Assembly: GCA_023101885.1 (NCBI GenBank)
Contig: JALPQD010000007.1
Span: forward strand, 2,624,124 to 2,688,123
Reading direction: 5' to 3'
DNA length: 64,000 bases
Source: Typhlomys cinereus
Taxonomy: Eukaryota; Chordata; Mammalia; Rodentia; Platacanthomyidae
The stretch's first letter is position 1, and each line of letters begins with the position of its first letter. Shown here in pieces: positions 1-11,527 of the stretch. The notes under the pieces were generated by a model. The model had not been told where the DNA came from. It was given only the letters and a program-made list of their open reading frames with translations, and did not search any database. A program made the position numbers and the translations under genes.

Positions 1-258
1 TCAGTTGTAAATGATCAGGAAGGAACATCTGTGAACTTAACCAGGTGTCACATTACTTACTTGAAGTCCTTGATGGAGGCCTATTTTCTCTGCTGTAACA
101 TGGTCCCCTCTCTCCTTGTTTCTGGTGTGGCCCTCCAACCCCATCCCTCCTGTTCTAATCCTTGCAATTACTGTAGGTATTACATAGATTTACCTTTGAG
201 TGTCTCAAGGTGGGCTGGGTGGGTTTGGTACTAGGAGCCACCTATTAGGGAGCACATT
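1..258 (-). mobile_element. L1 3' end (ORF2 stop plus 3' UTR), cut by window edge
   Basis: Read on the minus strand, this is the end of LINE-1 ORF2 followed by the first part of the 3' UTR. The ORF2 stop codon is at 231-233, just after codons matching the SLIGGS-like C terminus seen at 53843-53860. The UTR part matches the plus-strand L1 at 53861-54090 and the minus-strand copy at 17400-17549. The element continues leftwards out of the window. Its 5' side does not continue into more ORF2 but joins a SINE head at about 258. Confidence 0.88.
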
Positions 259-339
259 ATACGTGGGGTCTAGGATCCGAACTCAGGACCTTCCGCCTGC
301 AAGGCAAAGGCTTAACCCCTGAGCCACCTCTCCAGCCCC
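259..339 (-). mobile_element. SINE subfamily A head fused to L1
   Basis: The first ~80 bp of the young tRNA-derived SINE, including the A-box-like TGGCTCAGGGG and the B-box-like GAGTTCGGATCC, read on the minus strand from 339. The SINE stops at its CCCACGTATA motif and runs directly into L1 ORF2 end sequence in the same orientation. There is no SINE body, CA tract or A-rich tail between them. This is consistent with a chimeric retrotransposon or with a later recombination. Confidence 0.85.
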
Positions 340-783
340 AGGATCCTTTCTTTATAGTTACATTCAGAGCATTTGGTCTGTAGATCCTAATATGATACTT
401 AATGAAAATCTGTCTCTGTGCCTTCTCCACAAGAGACCCTTATCTCTATAGTTTGTCAATATCCCTTGATTACTTTACATCCAATTATTATTGCTCGAAA
501 ATATTATTTGTTTGCACTTAGTTATCGACATATCTGTATTACTCCATGTACATTTGCAGATGGAGACATTGGAATATGCATTTCCCTTTACATTCTGCCC
601 TACACTGATGGCAGACGGCATTGACCAAGAAGTCCCTGTGGGCTGCAGGATGACGGTATGAATAATGGAAAGCAAGTGAAGAAATGACAGAAGTGTCTTT
701 GGAGCTGATGACGTAGCTTTGTCAGGCAAGGGATGTGCCTAGCGTGCTGGGAGCCCTGTGCTTGTCCCAGCATCACACAAAGT
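340..783. other. Unique sequence, nothing recognised
   Basis: Mixed AT-rich sequence without a repeat I can name. Short reading frames exist on both strands but none shows a known domain or codon pattern. Confidence 0.4.
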
Positions 784-917
784 GAGCCTGGTGCGTCTCA
801 CCTGTGCTTCTCGCACTCTAGCAGTGCACGCAGAGGAACCTGAAGTTCAAGGTCATCCTTGGCTAGTGAGTTCTAGAACTGACTGGGATATATGAGACCA
901 AAAAAAAAAAAAAAAAA
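784..917 (+). mobile_element. B1-type SINE (7SL-derived)
   Basis: Diverged B1/PB1-like element. The central phrase GTTCAAGGTCATCC, then GTGAGTTCTAGAAC and ATATGAGACC, is typical of the right part of rodent B1 and related monomers. It ends in an 18-base A run at 900-917. The left part is degraded, so the 5' boundary is approximate. Confidence 0.7.
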
Positions 918-1640
918 TCCTTAAATAGAAAAAAAATTCTCAACTCTATTCGGTCTAAACCCAACACTTGCCATTTATGAAATGAGAATGTGTTCCTGTG
1001 ATTGATGAACCAAATAATTTCAGTGTGAAATATACTTAGAAAACTCAAAGACTTTTACTGACTTCCACTCATTGAAGGGAGAAAACTGTAGTTTGAAAAC
1101 CTGATTTCATGTCCTCTGAAATGCTACACACTGAACACAAAGCCCACTGTTTAGGACTGTTATCCTTCGTGATAGTCATCTACCTGCAGAGTCAGAAACA
1201 GTCTGACTGAGAGTGCGTTTGGTTGCTTGTGGGGTCAGAAACGTCCTCTGTGAGCCTGTGGATTACTTGTTGACAAGAATTATCACTGTCTGGCTTCTCT
1301 CTATTTGACACATGGCTTCTTTAAAGAGGTAGTTACACGTCCACAGCAATGTGCCTGTATTTTTCTACCAGTAGTTTTCAGCTCACAAGCTCTTCAGCTG
1401 TGCTCATACATTACATTATTGTTGATTGATAAGTATTCTTTAATGAAGCAATATACTAAGCATGAAGCAAGGCCACTAACCAGTCGATGAGCTAATATGT
1501 ATAAAGTTGGCATTCCCGTTGACATATAAGAAAACTCTCATTTCAGTTTCTACAACTTGGGGACATTGGTAATAACAGACTTTTATTTCATTTGCTGCTT
1601 TATTTGATCTATAAAATATGTTGATATAAAATTATGTATG
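918..1640. other. Unique AT-rich sequence
   Basis: No recognisable repeat, exon or RNA gene. An in-frame stretch at 1305-1490 has no similarity I recognise and is probably chance. Confidence 0.4.
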
Positions 1641-1649
1641 TGTGTGACT

Positions 1650-1691
1650 AAATGTGTGTGTGTGTGTGTGTGTGTATGTGTGTGTGTGTGT
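1650..1691. repeat. (TG)n microsatellite
   Basis: TG dinucleotide tract with a few TATG interruptions. It can form Z-DNA and is likely to vary in length between individuals. Confidence 0.95.
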
Positions 1692-1710
1692 CTATGAATG
1701 AGATGTCATG

Positions 1711-2070
1711 TGTCTTAGTTACTTTCCCTTTGGCTGTGATAAATCATCTGAGAAAGGAAAATTAAAGGATAAATGGTTTATGCTAGCTGAAGGCTCCAGA
1801 AAATAAGGGTAAAGAACATATAATGGCAAAGGCAGGATACTGGGGATTCATGTGGCACCTCTACTCAGGAAGCAGAGCAAACAGGAAGTGCGGCCAGACT
1901 AGAAAACCCCAGAGTTTGTCCCGAGTGACGTGCTTCCTCCAGTGAGATACCACTTGCTGAAAGCTCTTTGCCAAACAGCACCACCAGCAGTTGTCCAAGT
2001 GTGTTAGTCCATGAATAAGCCTATAGAGACAGTTCATATCCAGGCCACAACTCCAGTAGCATGTCCTGAT
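1711..2070 (-). mobile_element. MaLR-type LTR (ORR1/MT-like), antisense
   Basis: The plus-strand start, TGTCTTAGTTACTTTCCC followed by GGCTGTGATAAAT, is the reverse complement of the 3' end of rodent MaLR LTRs (TCACAGCAA...AAAGTAACTAA...ACA). The pentamer TCATG occurs at 1706-1710 and again at 2071-2075, which would fit the 5-bp target duplication of MaLR elements. The right LTR end is not a clean CA, so that boundary is inferred. The same 11-base start TGTCTTAGTTA recurs at 34568. Confidence 0.6.
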
Positions 2071-2312
2071 TCATGTATACATTGGGCAATGCTTTACTAG
2101 GTTTAAAAATATCTATGTCTTCACTTATCAACTCATGGAAAAACTTTCCAAATATTTTCTTCTGGCTTCTAGAATGTAATTTTAAAAATTATCTGTAGTT
2201 ACCTAACTGTGAAATAGCACATCACAGTTTCTACTCCTGACTATAAATTCCTACATGCTAATCAATTTAATGTTTAAAAAAAAAAAAAAACTTTGCTTAA
2301 AATCCATTTATG
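2071..2312. other. Unique AT-rich sequence with an A run
   Basis: No recognisable gene. An A run at about 2276-2290 precedes the degraded SINE to the right. Confidence 0.35.
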
Positions 2313-2630
2313 CGGATAGAGAAATGACATAGCCAGAAACATTTTAGCCGTGTAAGTACGAGGACTTGAACTAGATCCTTGGAATCCACAGGAGGAAAGC
2401 TGTGCCTATATAACGCCAGCGCTATGGACTTTGAGCCGAGCTGACCCCTGGAGTTCACTGCCAGCCAGCCTAGCTACTTGACCAACTCCAAGTTAATAAT
2501 ATATAAAGTTAGAGTGTAACTGAGAAAGACACATGGCATACCCCACAACATTGACCATAAAACCATAGAACATGTGCCTACATGTGTACATATGTCTACA
2601 TGTGAACACATACATACATTCACAACGTTG
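2313..2630 (+). mobile_element. Degraded tRNA-head SINE (B4/B2-like)
   Basis: A degenerate tRNA-like head (GAGAAATGACATAGCCAG, GACTTGAACTAGATCC) is followed by a body and a TACATGTG-rich tail, the layout of old rodent SINEs. It is too diverged to assign to a family. Boundaries are approximate. Confidence 0.5.
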
Positions 2631-2930
2631 CTGAGGTTTTATTTATACGTGACTAATCTGAGTGAATGTTTGCTCTTTTGTTAACTCAGAGTCTTTGTTC
2701 TTTGGAGACCCATTTCCTTCTTGTTTGGATGTTGTCGATCCTGCTTTTTATGCCTGTCAACTACAGTGAGGAACCCTGGCCCAGAGTTCAAGAGTTTCTT
2801 GCCTAATCAATCAGAGGACTTCAAGTCATAGTCAGAGGATGACCAACAGATAGAGACCTCATCAAATTCTAATCAAAAAAGCTCAAGAATTTTTTGGGCG
2901 TTATCATCACTTTGTATTTTTCTTTTGTTT

Positions 2931-3260
2931 TATTCTTTTAGCATTTTGTACATGATGTAATGAGTGTATGCTGCTTTCCCAACTTAACCCCCAGTGTCAT
3001 CCCTCCCTCCTTGGCCCATTATAACCCTTCTTCTCACCTGCCAGTCTGCCTTCTATTTTCAAGTCCTCTCACATGTGTCTCAGTGATTTCATCTGTTTTG
3101 CCTTTGCTGACATGTATCTGAGCACTGTATTGGAGCATGAATCATATCTCAGTGGGTAGACCGTCGAGGAAAGCATCTTCCATTTCCTCCCCATCAGCAT
3201 TAGTTCTCATTAGTCTCTCAGGGAGGCATCTTGAAATCTTTTCTCTTTCGTGATGAATGT
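2931..3260 (-). mobile_element. Probable old L1 3' UTR fragment
   Basis: A T-rich start is followed by pyrimidine-rich text (CCCTCCCTCCTTGGCCC, CACCTGCCAGTCTGCC) that resembles the antisense of old rodent L1 3' UTRs. No coding part is present. The assignment rests on general resemblance only. Confidence 0.35.
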
Positions 3261-4470
3261 TGATGGGATAAATTCCATGCAGGTCTTGGAAATAGATATA
3301 GCTGCAGTGAAATCATGGGTATACAGCAGTGTTGTCATGTCAAGAGGTTAAAGGTACACAAGTTAATGACTCTAATGGTTTTATGCAGCCTAGTTTGATG
3401 AAATACTGTGACGCATGATAAATAACTCATAAGCATGCAGCATAAGCTAGAGAAGAATGCTCATTTTCTAGAGCTTCATTGCCAAATGTTCTACTCACGA
3501 CTCATATTTCATGTTTCTGTGAGCATATCCATGTGGCTATTTGCCTTGAGTTGTATAAAATAACACTGAATTAAAATCTTAGGTTGGTCAGACGATTGTA
3601 AAATATCTTATTATTAATACAATGCTCATAGTAATATTGGAATGAATTATTTTGGAAATGAGTAAGTAAAATAAATTTTTAGAAGGAGTTTGTTTTGTTT
3701 TAGTTATGCATTTTCTCATCCTCATATTGAGAAACAGCATGTTCTCATTTTACAAAGTTTTATAATATAAGAAAATATACAAAACTATGGTAAAGGTTAA
3801 TATCAGGTCATAATTCCATTTCTACAATAACCACTGACATTAAAGTCTATTTTATATCAATTTGCTTTTTAAATTTTCATTTTTATCATTTCTATCACCT
3901 CATACTCCCACTCTCCCATTTTGTCATGTAATTCATTAGTGCTAATAAGTATCTCACAATATTTTGATATTAATTATCATGTCTCCTTTACCTGGAACTT
4001 CCAGAGTATTCTGTCCACTTTTTGGAATGGTACAGTGTCACATAATATCAATGTACCCAGATTATTAACTAAACATTTTTTGAACATTTTTTTGAACATT
4101 TCATTTATAACAAATTATAATTAAATTATAAAGTAATGCAACTCTATACTGGGAGCATATAAGATTTCATACTTTGAGATGATTTTAACAGAATGTTTAG
4201 CATTATGTGACACAAAATATTTTATATTGCTTCACATATTTACACATCTACACAGATCTGTAGTAGATGCCTACCCTCAAATAATGTCATTTTACTTCTT
4301 TTGATAAACATGACATTTATGAAAAATTTCCCACACATCTCCTTTTCCATAGTAAAATGAAAAAAATCTTCCTTATTTTATTTAAATTAGCAGCTACAAT
4401 AGGCAATTTTCTTTACAATGTTTGTGTTTGGATTATCACATTTATTTGTTTAAGCAAGAGTATTCTAAAT
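3261..4470. other. AT-rich unique sequence
   Basis: About 1.2 kb of AT-rich DNA with no gene, RNA or clear repeat. It may hold very old, unrecognisable transposon remains. Confidence 0.4.
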
Positions 4471-4473
4471 ATA

Positions 4474-4507
4474 TGTGTGTGGTGTGTGTGTGTGTGTGTG
4501 TGTGTGT
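4474..4507. repeat. (TG)n microsatellite
   Basis: Near-pure TG tract with a single GG interruption near its left end. Confidence 0.93.
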
Positions 4508-5919
4508 ATGAATAACTGATTTTGGTCTTACTATCAGAGATTTAGTGTTGTAACTTATTCACAATGACATTTTCACAAATCAGGATTATTTGCAAATTTT
4601 GAGCATCAAATTCAAGAAACATTAATATTTCCTAAATTTTCTTTATATTCTATAAGATAAATCACTAAAGTGGCAAACCCATGTTCCCAGCTTCTTTCTT
4701 GCTTCACCAACACACAGCAAACTTTGCCCCAAAAGTATATATTTCCATGATTTTACTTTATAAAGGACAGGAAGTCAAAGAACCATTTGGAAGCAACATC
4801 GAGGGAATCAATTTTAATGAATTACATGATTGTCCACATAAATTTCCTATCCTAACATGAACATTGTTCTCAAGGTCCGTTCATGGCAGCGTGATTATCA
4901 ATGAAAAACAGTAAGTTGGGGGAAACAAGTCCTCTTGTATTATTTTCTAACTCCTTCTTAAAGAACTTTGGTCGTTTCTAGTTTTAAAATGGCAAAACAA
5001 CATAGCAGACAGCCTCCTTGGCGAGGCAACCCCAGACCTACAAAACATCTCTGTGCACAGCATGTGTGAAATGAACTCACCTCCTACATAGAAGATACTT
5101 CTGCACATAGCTGGGTGTGACATGATGGCGCTTTGGTCAATGGTGAGTTGCTCTCAGATCATTCGAGTTATTTGCTCAAATTGAAGTAGAATTCAGAAAC
5201 AAGCAAAGAATATGAACTCTGCAAGACCTCACTGAGCATGTGCCACGCCAGACAGCGCTCCAGGACTGGCTCTCCAAGGTTGCAGGAGAAAGGCTCATGG
5301 TCACTGAAGAGCAAGCTTCCCATTAGCCATCGGCTGCTACAAGTGCTCCCAAGATTTCCAGTCTTATCTCAGCAGTTCTTTGCTCCCCAACACCCAATAG
5401 GTCAGTCTGCTCATGTACCTGGTGCATCTGTGCTCCACTCTCAAAGGATGGTGGAGGCGTTCATTATCACTACCCCACAGGACACAGACCATTCAAGTTT
5501 TGCCTTGTTAAACATGCAGGACTGCAAAACAGCTTGGAGCAGAGAGTCTGAAGCTCTTCAACTTGGTCACAGATGGGAACAGATATGTGAAAGCAGTTTT
5601 CTTCGGAAGAGAATCATGGTGAGGAAACTGTTGGTGTGTCACTCCCTCTGGGACCATACACAGGCCGGTGGTCCTAGCAGATTATATCACCTGCCTGGCC
5701 TACAGCCATCCTAGTGTGGGCTAATATGCTGTATAGTTGTGGTATATGACAGAATCAACTGACAACATATCTTGAAGCTATGCTATCATTTTGCAAATAT
5801 CATGGAATACTATTCCACAAATGTAGATAGTATACATAGCTAAATTGTCTGACACAGCTTATATTATTAACCTTTTGTTGTTAAAATCCCAGCTATGCAT
5901 ACCTAATTAAGCCTAGGCA
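4508..5919. other. Unique sequence, includes an unexplained 158-codon reading frame
   Basis: No recognised repeat. A reading frame at 5238-5714 (+) is open for 158 codons, but its translation has no motif, signal peptide or membrane segment I can identify. The other frames are also fairly open, and no splice or promoter context supports it. It could be a decayed processed pseudogene, an old transposon piece or chance. Confidence 0.35.
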
Positions 5920-6240
5920 TCCACAGGAGCAAGATCATGATACCCCAGTCTTCCCTCTCTACCTCTTGTCCCAGCGGATCTTCACTTTGTCTGGTGAGAT
6001 GCTGCTATCCTATTCTGGGGCATCTCTTGCCTGAGGCTGTTTTCCAGTGCCTTTAAAAAGAATCAAGTACTTATCAAAGCCATGGTGAACCCTAGGATCC
6101 ATAGAAGCATACCAGCAGGAGGGTGGGAGGAGTGGGAGAGATTGATGAAGGAAAGGGAGAGAATGGGAGGGAGGGGGGAAAGAGGGAAGCTGGGATGAAT
6201 ACTTAATATGCTTGTAAAAGTAGGCAAATTAAAAAAATAG
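5920..6240 (+). mobile_element. Old L1-like 3' end, plus strand
   Basis: The right half has a polypurine tract (GGGAGGGAGG-type, 6118-6190) followed by a tail (AAAGTAGGCAAATTAAAAA) that matches the tails at 48310-48340 and 48470-48490. All three probably come from the same old L1 lineage. No ORF2 sequence is attached. Confidence 0.5.
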
Positions 6241-8279
6241 TGAAGATGGCAAACTGAAAAAAGGAATTAAGTAGGAGCACACTCTGAAATAATAACCTTA
6301 TTATAGCACATATATAATCTAGTAACATAATCACTTTTCAATCAAATATTAACTAGCGTACCTGATTGCATATGCACACTTCATGATGGACAGTCCAGTG
6401 AGTTTGATTTACAACAGCATCACTACAAACACATGAGTAAAACCGGTTCATACTTTTGAGAGCTACAGGATAACTAGACAATGGGATTTCTTCAATTCCC
6501 TTACAATTTCACTGTAGCACCATAATATATTTGGTCTATGGCTGACTGAAATATCTTTACGTGGTGTGTATCACAGTGGCGATGTCCGTAAGGAACTCTG
6601 CCTTTGTTACAGGAATGACAATCAATTTATTCGTGTGTGACAGGAAATGCCCAAGTTTCAGCACAACTTCTGGGTTGCCGTAAACCCCTCAGTCTCATGC
6701 AAAAGTATGTTACTCTAATATTGCAAGCTTTGTAAACTCAGAGATCAAAAGAATGTGTGTATCAAGAATGTTAGCTGTAAAAATTGATTTATGAATAAAA
6801 AGACGAGGAAAACAAAAATATTACCCACAACAAAAAAGAAACATTTAAAAGAGAAATGAAATATACACCATGTTATTAGGACGCACACTAAAAATATAAA
6901 TGTCAACAATACACTCTGTAATTGGAGTAAACTGGGATTTTACTCAAAAACAATCTGAGAATAAGTTTTCTGAAATTTTTGAACTATCTTACGTTTGTTT
7001 ATATATGAGCAAATTGTGCTTTTGGGAAAAGTAGTCTAAACTGATTAGTTAGGAGAAAATTGAAGCTGAATTATTCAATTAAAAAATGCTGTCCTAGGGA
7101 GAAGATGGTAAGTGTGTAGAAATTAATGTAAGATTCAAAATAATTTCAATCATCCCAAAAGTTACCATTCAAATTGTCAATTAAATTGCACAATTTACTA
7201 GGAGGGGCTCCCTGGAGCCCGGGGTGGGCTGTTTCCTCCTTTCTGCTTCTGCTGGCTGTTTTTTGCCCCCTCAGCAAGTTAATCAGAACAGGATTTCTCC
7301 CTACAACTGTCCACTGTCTAAGTTATAGCACAGGATGGATACTATCTGCATTACATGCATCATTATATACCCTTATATAATCATATGTTGGATTAAATTC
7401 CCCCATATTCACTTTCTGTCCTCATCTTTCTCCAGAAGTTGAGACTCCAAATAATCAGGGACATTCTTCACTTGTAATCTTGTAATCTAAGACATAACTC
7501 AAGACTAGTAATAAGGGGGTAACTTATTTTCCTGTCTTAATCTGTGCCTCCAGAGCCCTCTCTTCTCAGAGAAAAGCACCATCATAGCCTGTAAAGTCAG
7601 GCTAGACACTCGCATGGAGATCTGCCTCTTAGTGTGCAGAGCCTATTCTTTCAAAAAAAAAAAAAATAGAGCCATCTGTTAGATTTATGCAATCCACCCT
7701 GAGAGCATCACACTGACAGCTCTGTCTATTTGCATGGATGGAGTCCTAGAACCTGGAGACCCTGTGCCCTGCCCCCACAAGGCATGGGTGTTTTCAAGGG
7801 GAGATCACTCTCTGATCTTTAGTAAGGTCCCTAGAAATCAGCCAAAGCAAAACTCTAACACTGCCCAGCACTAAGCCTGAAATAAGCTGACTGGTCCCAT
7901 AACAATTAGAATACAAAGGAAACACTTTGCATTGAATCCAGTGGCTTTTGTGTCCTGAGTTCCCACATGAAGTTACACCCTAGACCTTGGGGCAAATCCC
8001 CTTATACTGCTACTTTCACTTCCTACTGCTGTAGCCACAGTATCTAATTTCACTTTATCTGTTTGTTGTCTCCAGGGCTTCAACCCACTCCTCCCTAATC
8101 CCATCAAGGTCTTTATGCAGATGGCTCTGCTACAGAGAAATTCTGTAGAAGGACCTCTGAGAATCTGTTGATCCCTGTTTTACCTTCTTTAACCTACTCC
8201 AGAAAGAATCCAGTGATTCTTTGGAGATGTTATATCACTTATTGATATTGCAAAAGTTCATTTGATTTTTGCTTGTGTC
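6241..8279. other. Unique AT-rich sequence
   Basis: About 2 kb without a recognisable gene. An A run lies at about 7654-7667. The 7540-8280 part is less AT-rich and could be an old L1 3' UTR leading into the tail at 8280-8455, but I cannot align it with confidence. Confidence 0.35.
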
Positions 8280-8455
8280 ACATTCAGATATTAATTTCTT
8301 TATAAACAAAAGCTCTGAAAGTAGACAGACTAGCTAGAAAGGAGAGAGGACTTGGTGGGAACAGAGAAGGAATGGGACTGCATAGTAAGTTCTGAATATG
8401 ATATAAATTCACCAAAATCATGTATGGAAGTATAAAAATAAAAACATATTTAAAA
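8280..8455 (+). mobile_element. Old L1 3' tail fragment
   Basis: Ends with a motif (ATATAAATTCACCAAAATCA then AAGTATAAAAATAAAA) typical of the terminal 3' UTR of old rodent L1s. A related tail is at 50290-50345. The left boundary is uncertain. Confidence 0.45.
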
Positions 8456-9960
8456 AATTGAACAATATAATCAAATATGCTTGAAGGGCAAAATAAGAAA
8501 TGATTTAGCTATAATATACATATATACTTCAATCTCCATATTCATTTGAACATTACCAGAATGTTAAACTTGTATATAACCTTTGAAACTCTGTTGTACT
8601 GTATTTTTGATTTTTCTGTTATTCCTATCAGTGTACTAATTGAATCAAATGAAATCTCATAAGCAGCAAGTCTCTTCATCTTGCTGTCCACGATAGCACT
8701 ACATAAAAACAAGTTCTCTACATGTAAAAGAATAGTAATAAATAGGTGCTTAATGAATTATCTAATTATTTATTAAAACTTCCAGTAGTGTTCCAATTCA
8801 ATGATAATTTCTGCTCATACTTAGCAAAAACATAATGGAAAATTATCTTCAAAGTGGTCATGAAAAGTTTCTTTTCAGTAATCACAAGATTCATTGGTGA
8901 TTATTGTCTTCTACTAATGAATTACACCTTGTCCAGACTCTTCGTGGTTACAAAATAAAAATTTCTAATTTCCTATTCATTGGTGCTTTTCCACTACTTT
9001 TTTTTGCTCTTATGAAGTTGAACAGCATTTACTTTGATCCATGTTTATTCAATACTTGAATTTCACAAATTGCTTACTCACATATGCTTTTAAAGTACTT
9101 CAGTATTTCTAATTTGTAAAGCATTTCAGAAGATTTTTTTAGAGTCTGATTATTAAGTTGTTAAAAAAAGTAGAATATTTGCAGGTATTTTATGCAAGAT
9201 CCCCATTTTATGTTATAAAATAAGCTGTGTTATATTAGCTCAACACAAAGTTTTGAAAACTATCATATATATTATTTTAAAAAATTGCTTCATTATATTT
9301 GTTTTTAATTACCCTTAGATTATATTTGAAGATATACCTTAAAGTTAAAATGCAGTCTTATATTATTAAGATTAATAATTCATTAAACATTGTCTTGTCA
9401 TGCAGTATATAGCATAAGAAAACCACTACCTGTGAAATTTTCGTACAACACCAGGTTATTTCTTGCCTCTTCATTGTTTTTGATGAACTCAGTCTCCATT
9501 CTGTTGATAAACTATTTTGTCGTGATTGCTTTGTCAATACTTGCTGTCCTAAAAATGTTTTATTCAAGGCCATGCACAGCTAATTTTCTCAGGACTTTGA
9601 CCAGCTGTCTGACAGAAGCGACCTACAGGTGGAAGGACTGATTTGGAAGGATGGTCCAGAAGGTGTGATCGTGGCAGGACAGTCGTGTGGCTGATGTGAA
9701 ATAAACTTACACCCAGATTCTTCTCATTTGGGGGCATCAGGAAAGAGAGAAAAGGATAAACCAGAGCCAAGCAAGGGCTGAGACCCTCAAAGTCAGCCAC
9801 TACTAGTCTATGTCCTACCTTCCAAAGCTTCCACACACACCCCCAAACAGTAACAAGCAGGGACCCAGTGTTGAAACAGATGCACCTGTGGGAGACATTA
9901 TACTCCAAATGCGTCAGACAAGGCAAGTACTGGAATTACTGAATCTCTTTCATTCATTCC
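8456..9960. other. AT-rich unique sequence
   Basis: About 1.5 kb, nothing recognised. Overlapping short reading frames at 9390-9926 on both strands have no recognisable similarity and no exon context. Confidence 0.4.
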
Positions 9961-10070
9961 TTTTTTTCTTGACAACAGGATCTCAGAGTAACACCTCAGG
10001 TTGAGCTTGAACTCATGACTCTCCTATCCTTCCCTTCACAGTACATGCATCCACAAGCATGCACCAGTCA
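9961..10070 (-). mobile_element. B1-type SINE, antisense
   Basis: A T run at 9961-9967 is followed by the reversed B1 body: GACAACAGGATCTCAGAGTA, then GAGCTTGAACTCATGACTCT and CCACAAGCATGCACCAGTCA, close to the classic reversed B1 phrases. The LTR beginning at 10076 abuts its 5' end. Confidence 0.75.
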
Positions 10071-10255
10071 TACTTTGTTGCCGAACCCCACAGGACCAGC
10101 TGGGGGGAAGAGGGGAAAAGGCGGGGGCTTTAGTGGGCTCGAGGCAAATGGGCGAGCAGGTGAAGGGGTCACCACCTAGACCCCCGGAGTCAGGCGAGAA
10201 CCAGCAAGCAGAGGAGTTGGCTGCAGACTCAGCTTTATGCAGGAAGTGTTTGGGC

Positions 10256-10262
10256 TTATATA
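10256..10262 (-). promoter_or_regulatory. LTR TATA box
   Basis: TATATAA on the minus strand, about 110 bp downstream of the CCAAT array. Transcription would start near 10225-10235 and run leftwards. The poly(A)-like signal just downstream is the usual arrangement in retroviral R regions. Confidence 0.65.
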
Positions 10263-10371
10263 GGGTCAGGGTCCAATCAGGTGTTAGCCCTCCCTCTGCT
10301 AGGGGGAGAGGGGTAGCAACCACCAATCATTTAGCTGTGTACTGGGTGTCCAGGTTAGATGGCCGCTTCCC

Positions 10372-10484
10372 ATTGGTTATTCTTCCCTCCTTCCCATTGG
10401 TTGTTCATCCCTCCTTCCCATTGGTTATTCATCCCTCCATCCTATTGGTTGTTCATCCTTCCATCTGTATGGTTCCTCTATTGG
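10372..10484 (-). promoter_or_regulatory. Tandem CCAAT-box array in LTR U3
   Basis: Four CCAAT pentamers on the minus strand at 10372-10376, 10396-10400, 10420-10424 and 10444-10448, exactly 24 bp apart, plus a fifth at 10480-10484. Each sits in a repeated unit containing AACCAATGGGAAGGAGGG or a close variant. CCAAT on one strand is the binding site of NF-Y. Two more CCAAT pentamers lie in the opposite orientation, at 10273-10277 and near 10323. Confidence 0.8.
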
Positions 10485-10659
10485 GACATGTCCTTGGCAT
10501 GTCCATACCCAGGAGCCCGGGCTAGGGCCTCCCTGAATCGGTAGTGCCACAATACTTGGCTCCCTAGGTGCTCCCTGAAGGGTCACATACACCACCACAG
10601 ATTCCTGGCTCCTTACTAGTACCAACACCTCCAAGGGAACCCTTTGGTCCCCACATACA

Positions 10660-10795
10660 GAAGGATGTGGCTGGGTTGGTGAAAGGAAGGAGGGTGGGAA
10701 ATGAGGGGGGAGGGAGAGGGGAATGGGACAAGAACATAAATTCATTTTGTTTGTATGAAAAATTCTCAATAAAATGTTAAAAAATAAAACTTAGT
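10660..10795 (+). mobile_element. L1 3' end (polypurine tract and tail)
   Basis: A G-rich purine tract is followed by TTTGTTTGTATGA and an AATAAAATGTTAAAAAATAA tail. The order matches the last ~120 bp of the L1 at 54775-54898. Heavily 5'-truncated. Confidence 0.6.
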
Positions 10796-11527
10796 TCATC
10801 CACATCCACTTTAGGATAGTATACAAAAGTACTAAAAACATTCCTGGGATTTTTTTTTTTAATCAGAGTTTCATTTTAAAAAGCTGAGTTTGAAAAGACT
10901 TGATTTATTAAACATAAAGTACTATGTCTAGAAAAGAAAACAGCATGAGGGTTTGTGAATCGAATCTATAAAAATGTGCTTATTGAACACAGGAAAGACC
11001 TGGTATTGACAGAAATATTAATTTTAAGGCTGAATTGGACCTGAATTCACCTGCCCTTCAAACTATATTCACAAGCACATTTCTCTTTATTTAGATTAAA
11101 GCCTTAAAAAGCAGACAAATTTATCCTTGTTCTTCAGCAGTTATGTGGGAAGTTTATGGATAGAAACCAGAAAGAAGTCTCAGTATCTTCCAATTATCTA
11201 AAGCTCTGAGTATAAATTGACCCAAGCAAGCAGTTAATTACTGGGGGAGTCGGGCAATAGGCCAAATCTTTATTTTCTACCATCTATTAACACTTCGTTA
11301 ATGATAACATAGAGACTTACTAAAACTCTCTGTTTATAGCTTCAACTTCAGGCTAAATTTCTTGTCTGAGAGCACTGTCCACTTGCTCATGTGTCTCTAG
11401 CTTCCTGGCTAATACATGAGAACGTGGTCAGATTGCCCCCTCAAGAGTAATGGTCTCAACATTAAAGGAAAGGAATGACTGTCTGGCCATGGAGTCAACC
11501 CGAATGTCTTTAAGAGCTGTGTTAGGA
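10796..11527. other. Unique AT-rich sequence
   Basis: No recognisable gene or repeat in about 730 bp. Confidence 0.4.

Larger units (their letters stand above)
10076..10655 (-). mobile_element. Solo LTR of an endogenous retrovirus-like element
   Basis: Read on the minus strand, this ~580-bp block has LTR layout: a TG start near 10655, a U3 with tandem CCAAT boxes, a TATATAA box at 10256-10262, an R region with a CATAAA poly(A)-like signal at 10233-10238, and a CA end at 10076-10077. No gag, pol or env reading frame is found on either side, so it is a solo LTR. The flanking hexamers do not match cleanly, so the ends are provisional. Its LTR class cannot be assigned from sequence alone. Confidence 0.7.

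Noticed and set aside
5238..5714. 158-codon open frame as a possible gene
   Set aside because: No recognisable domain, no splice or promoter context. Left as unexplained unique sequence.
10076..10655. Full endogenous provirus
   Set aside because: No gag, pol or env text on either side. Only one LTR is present.
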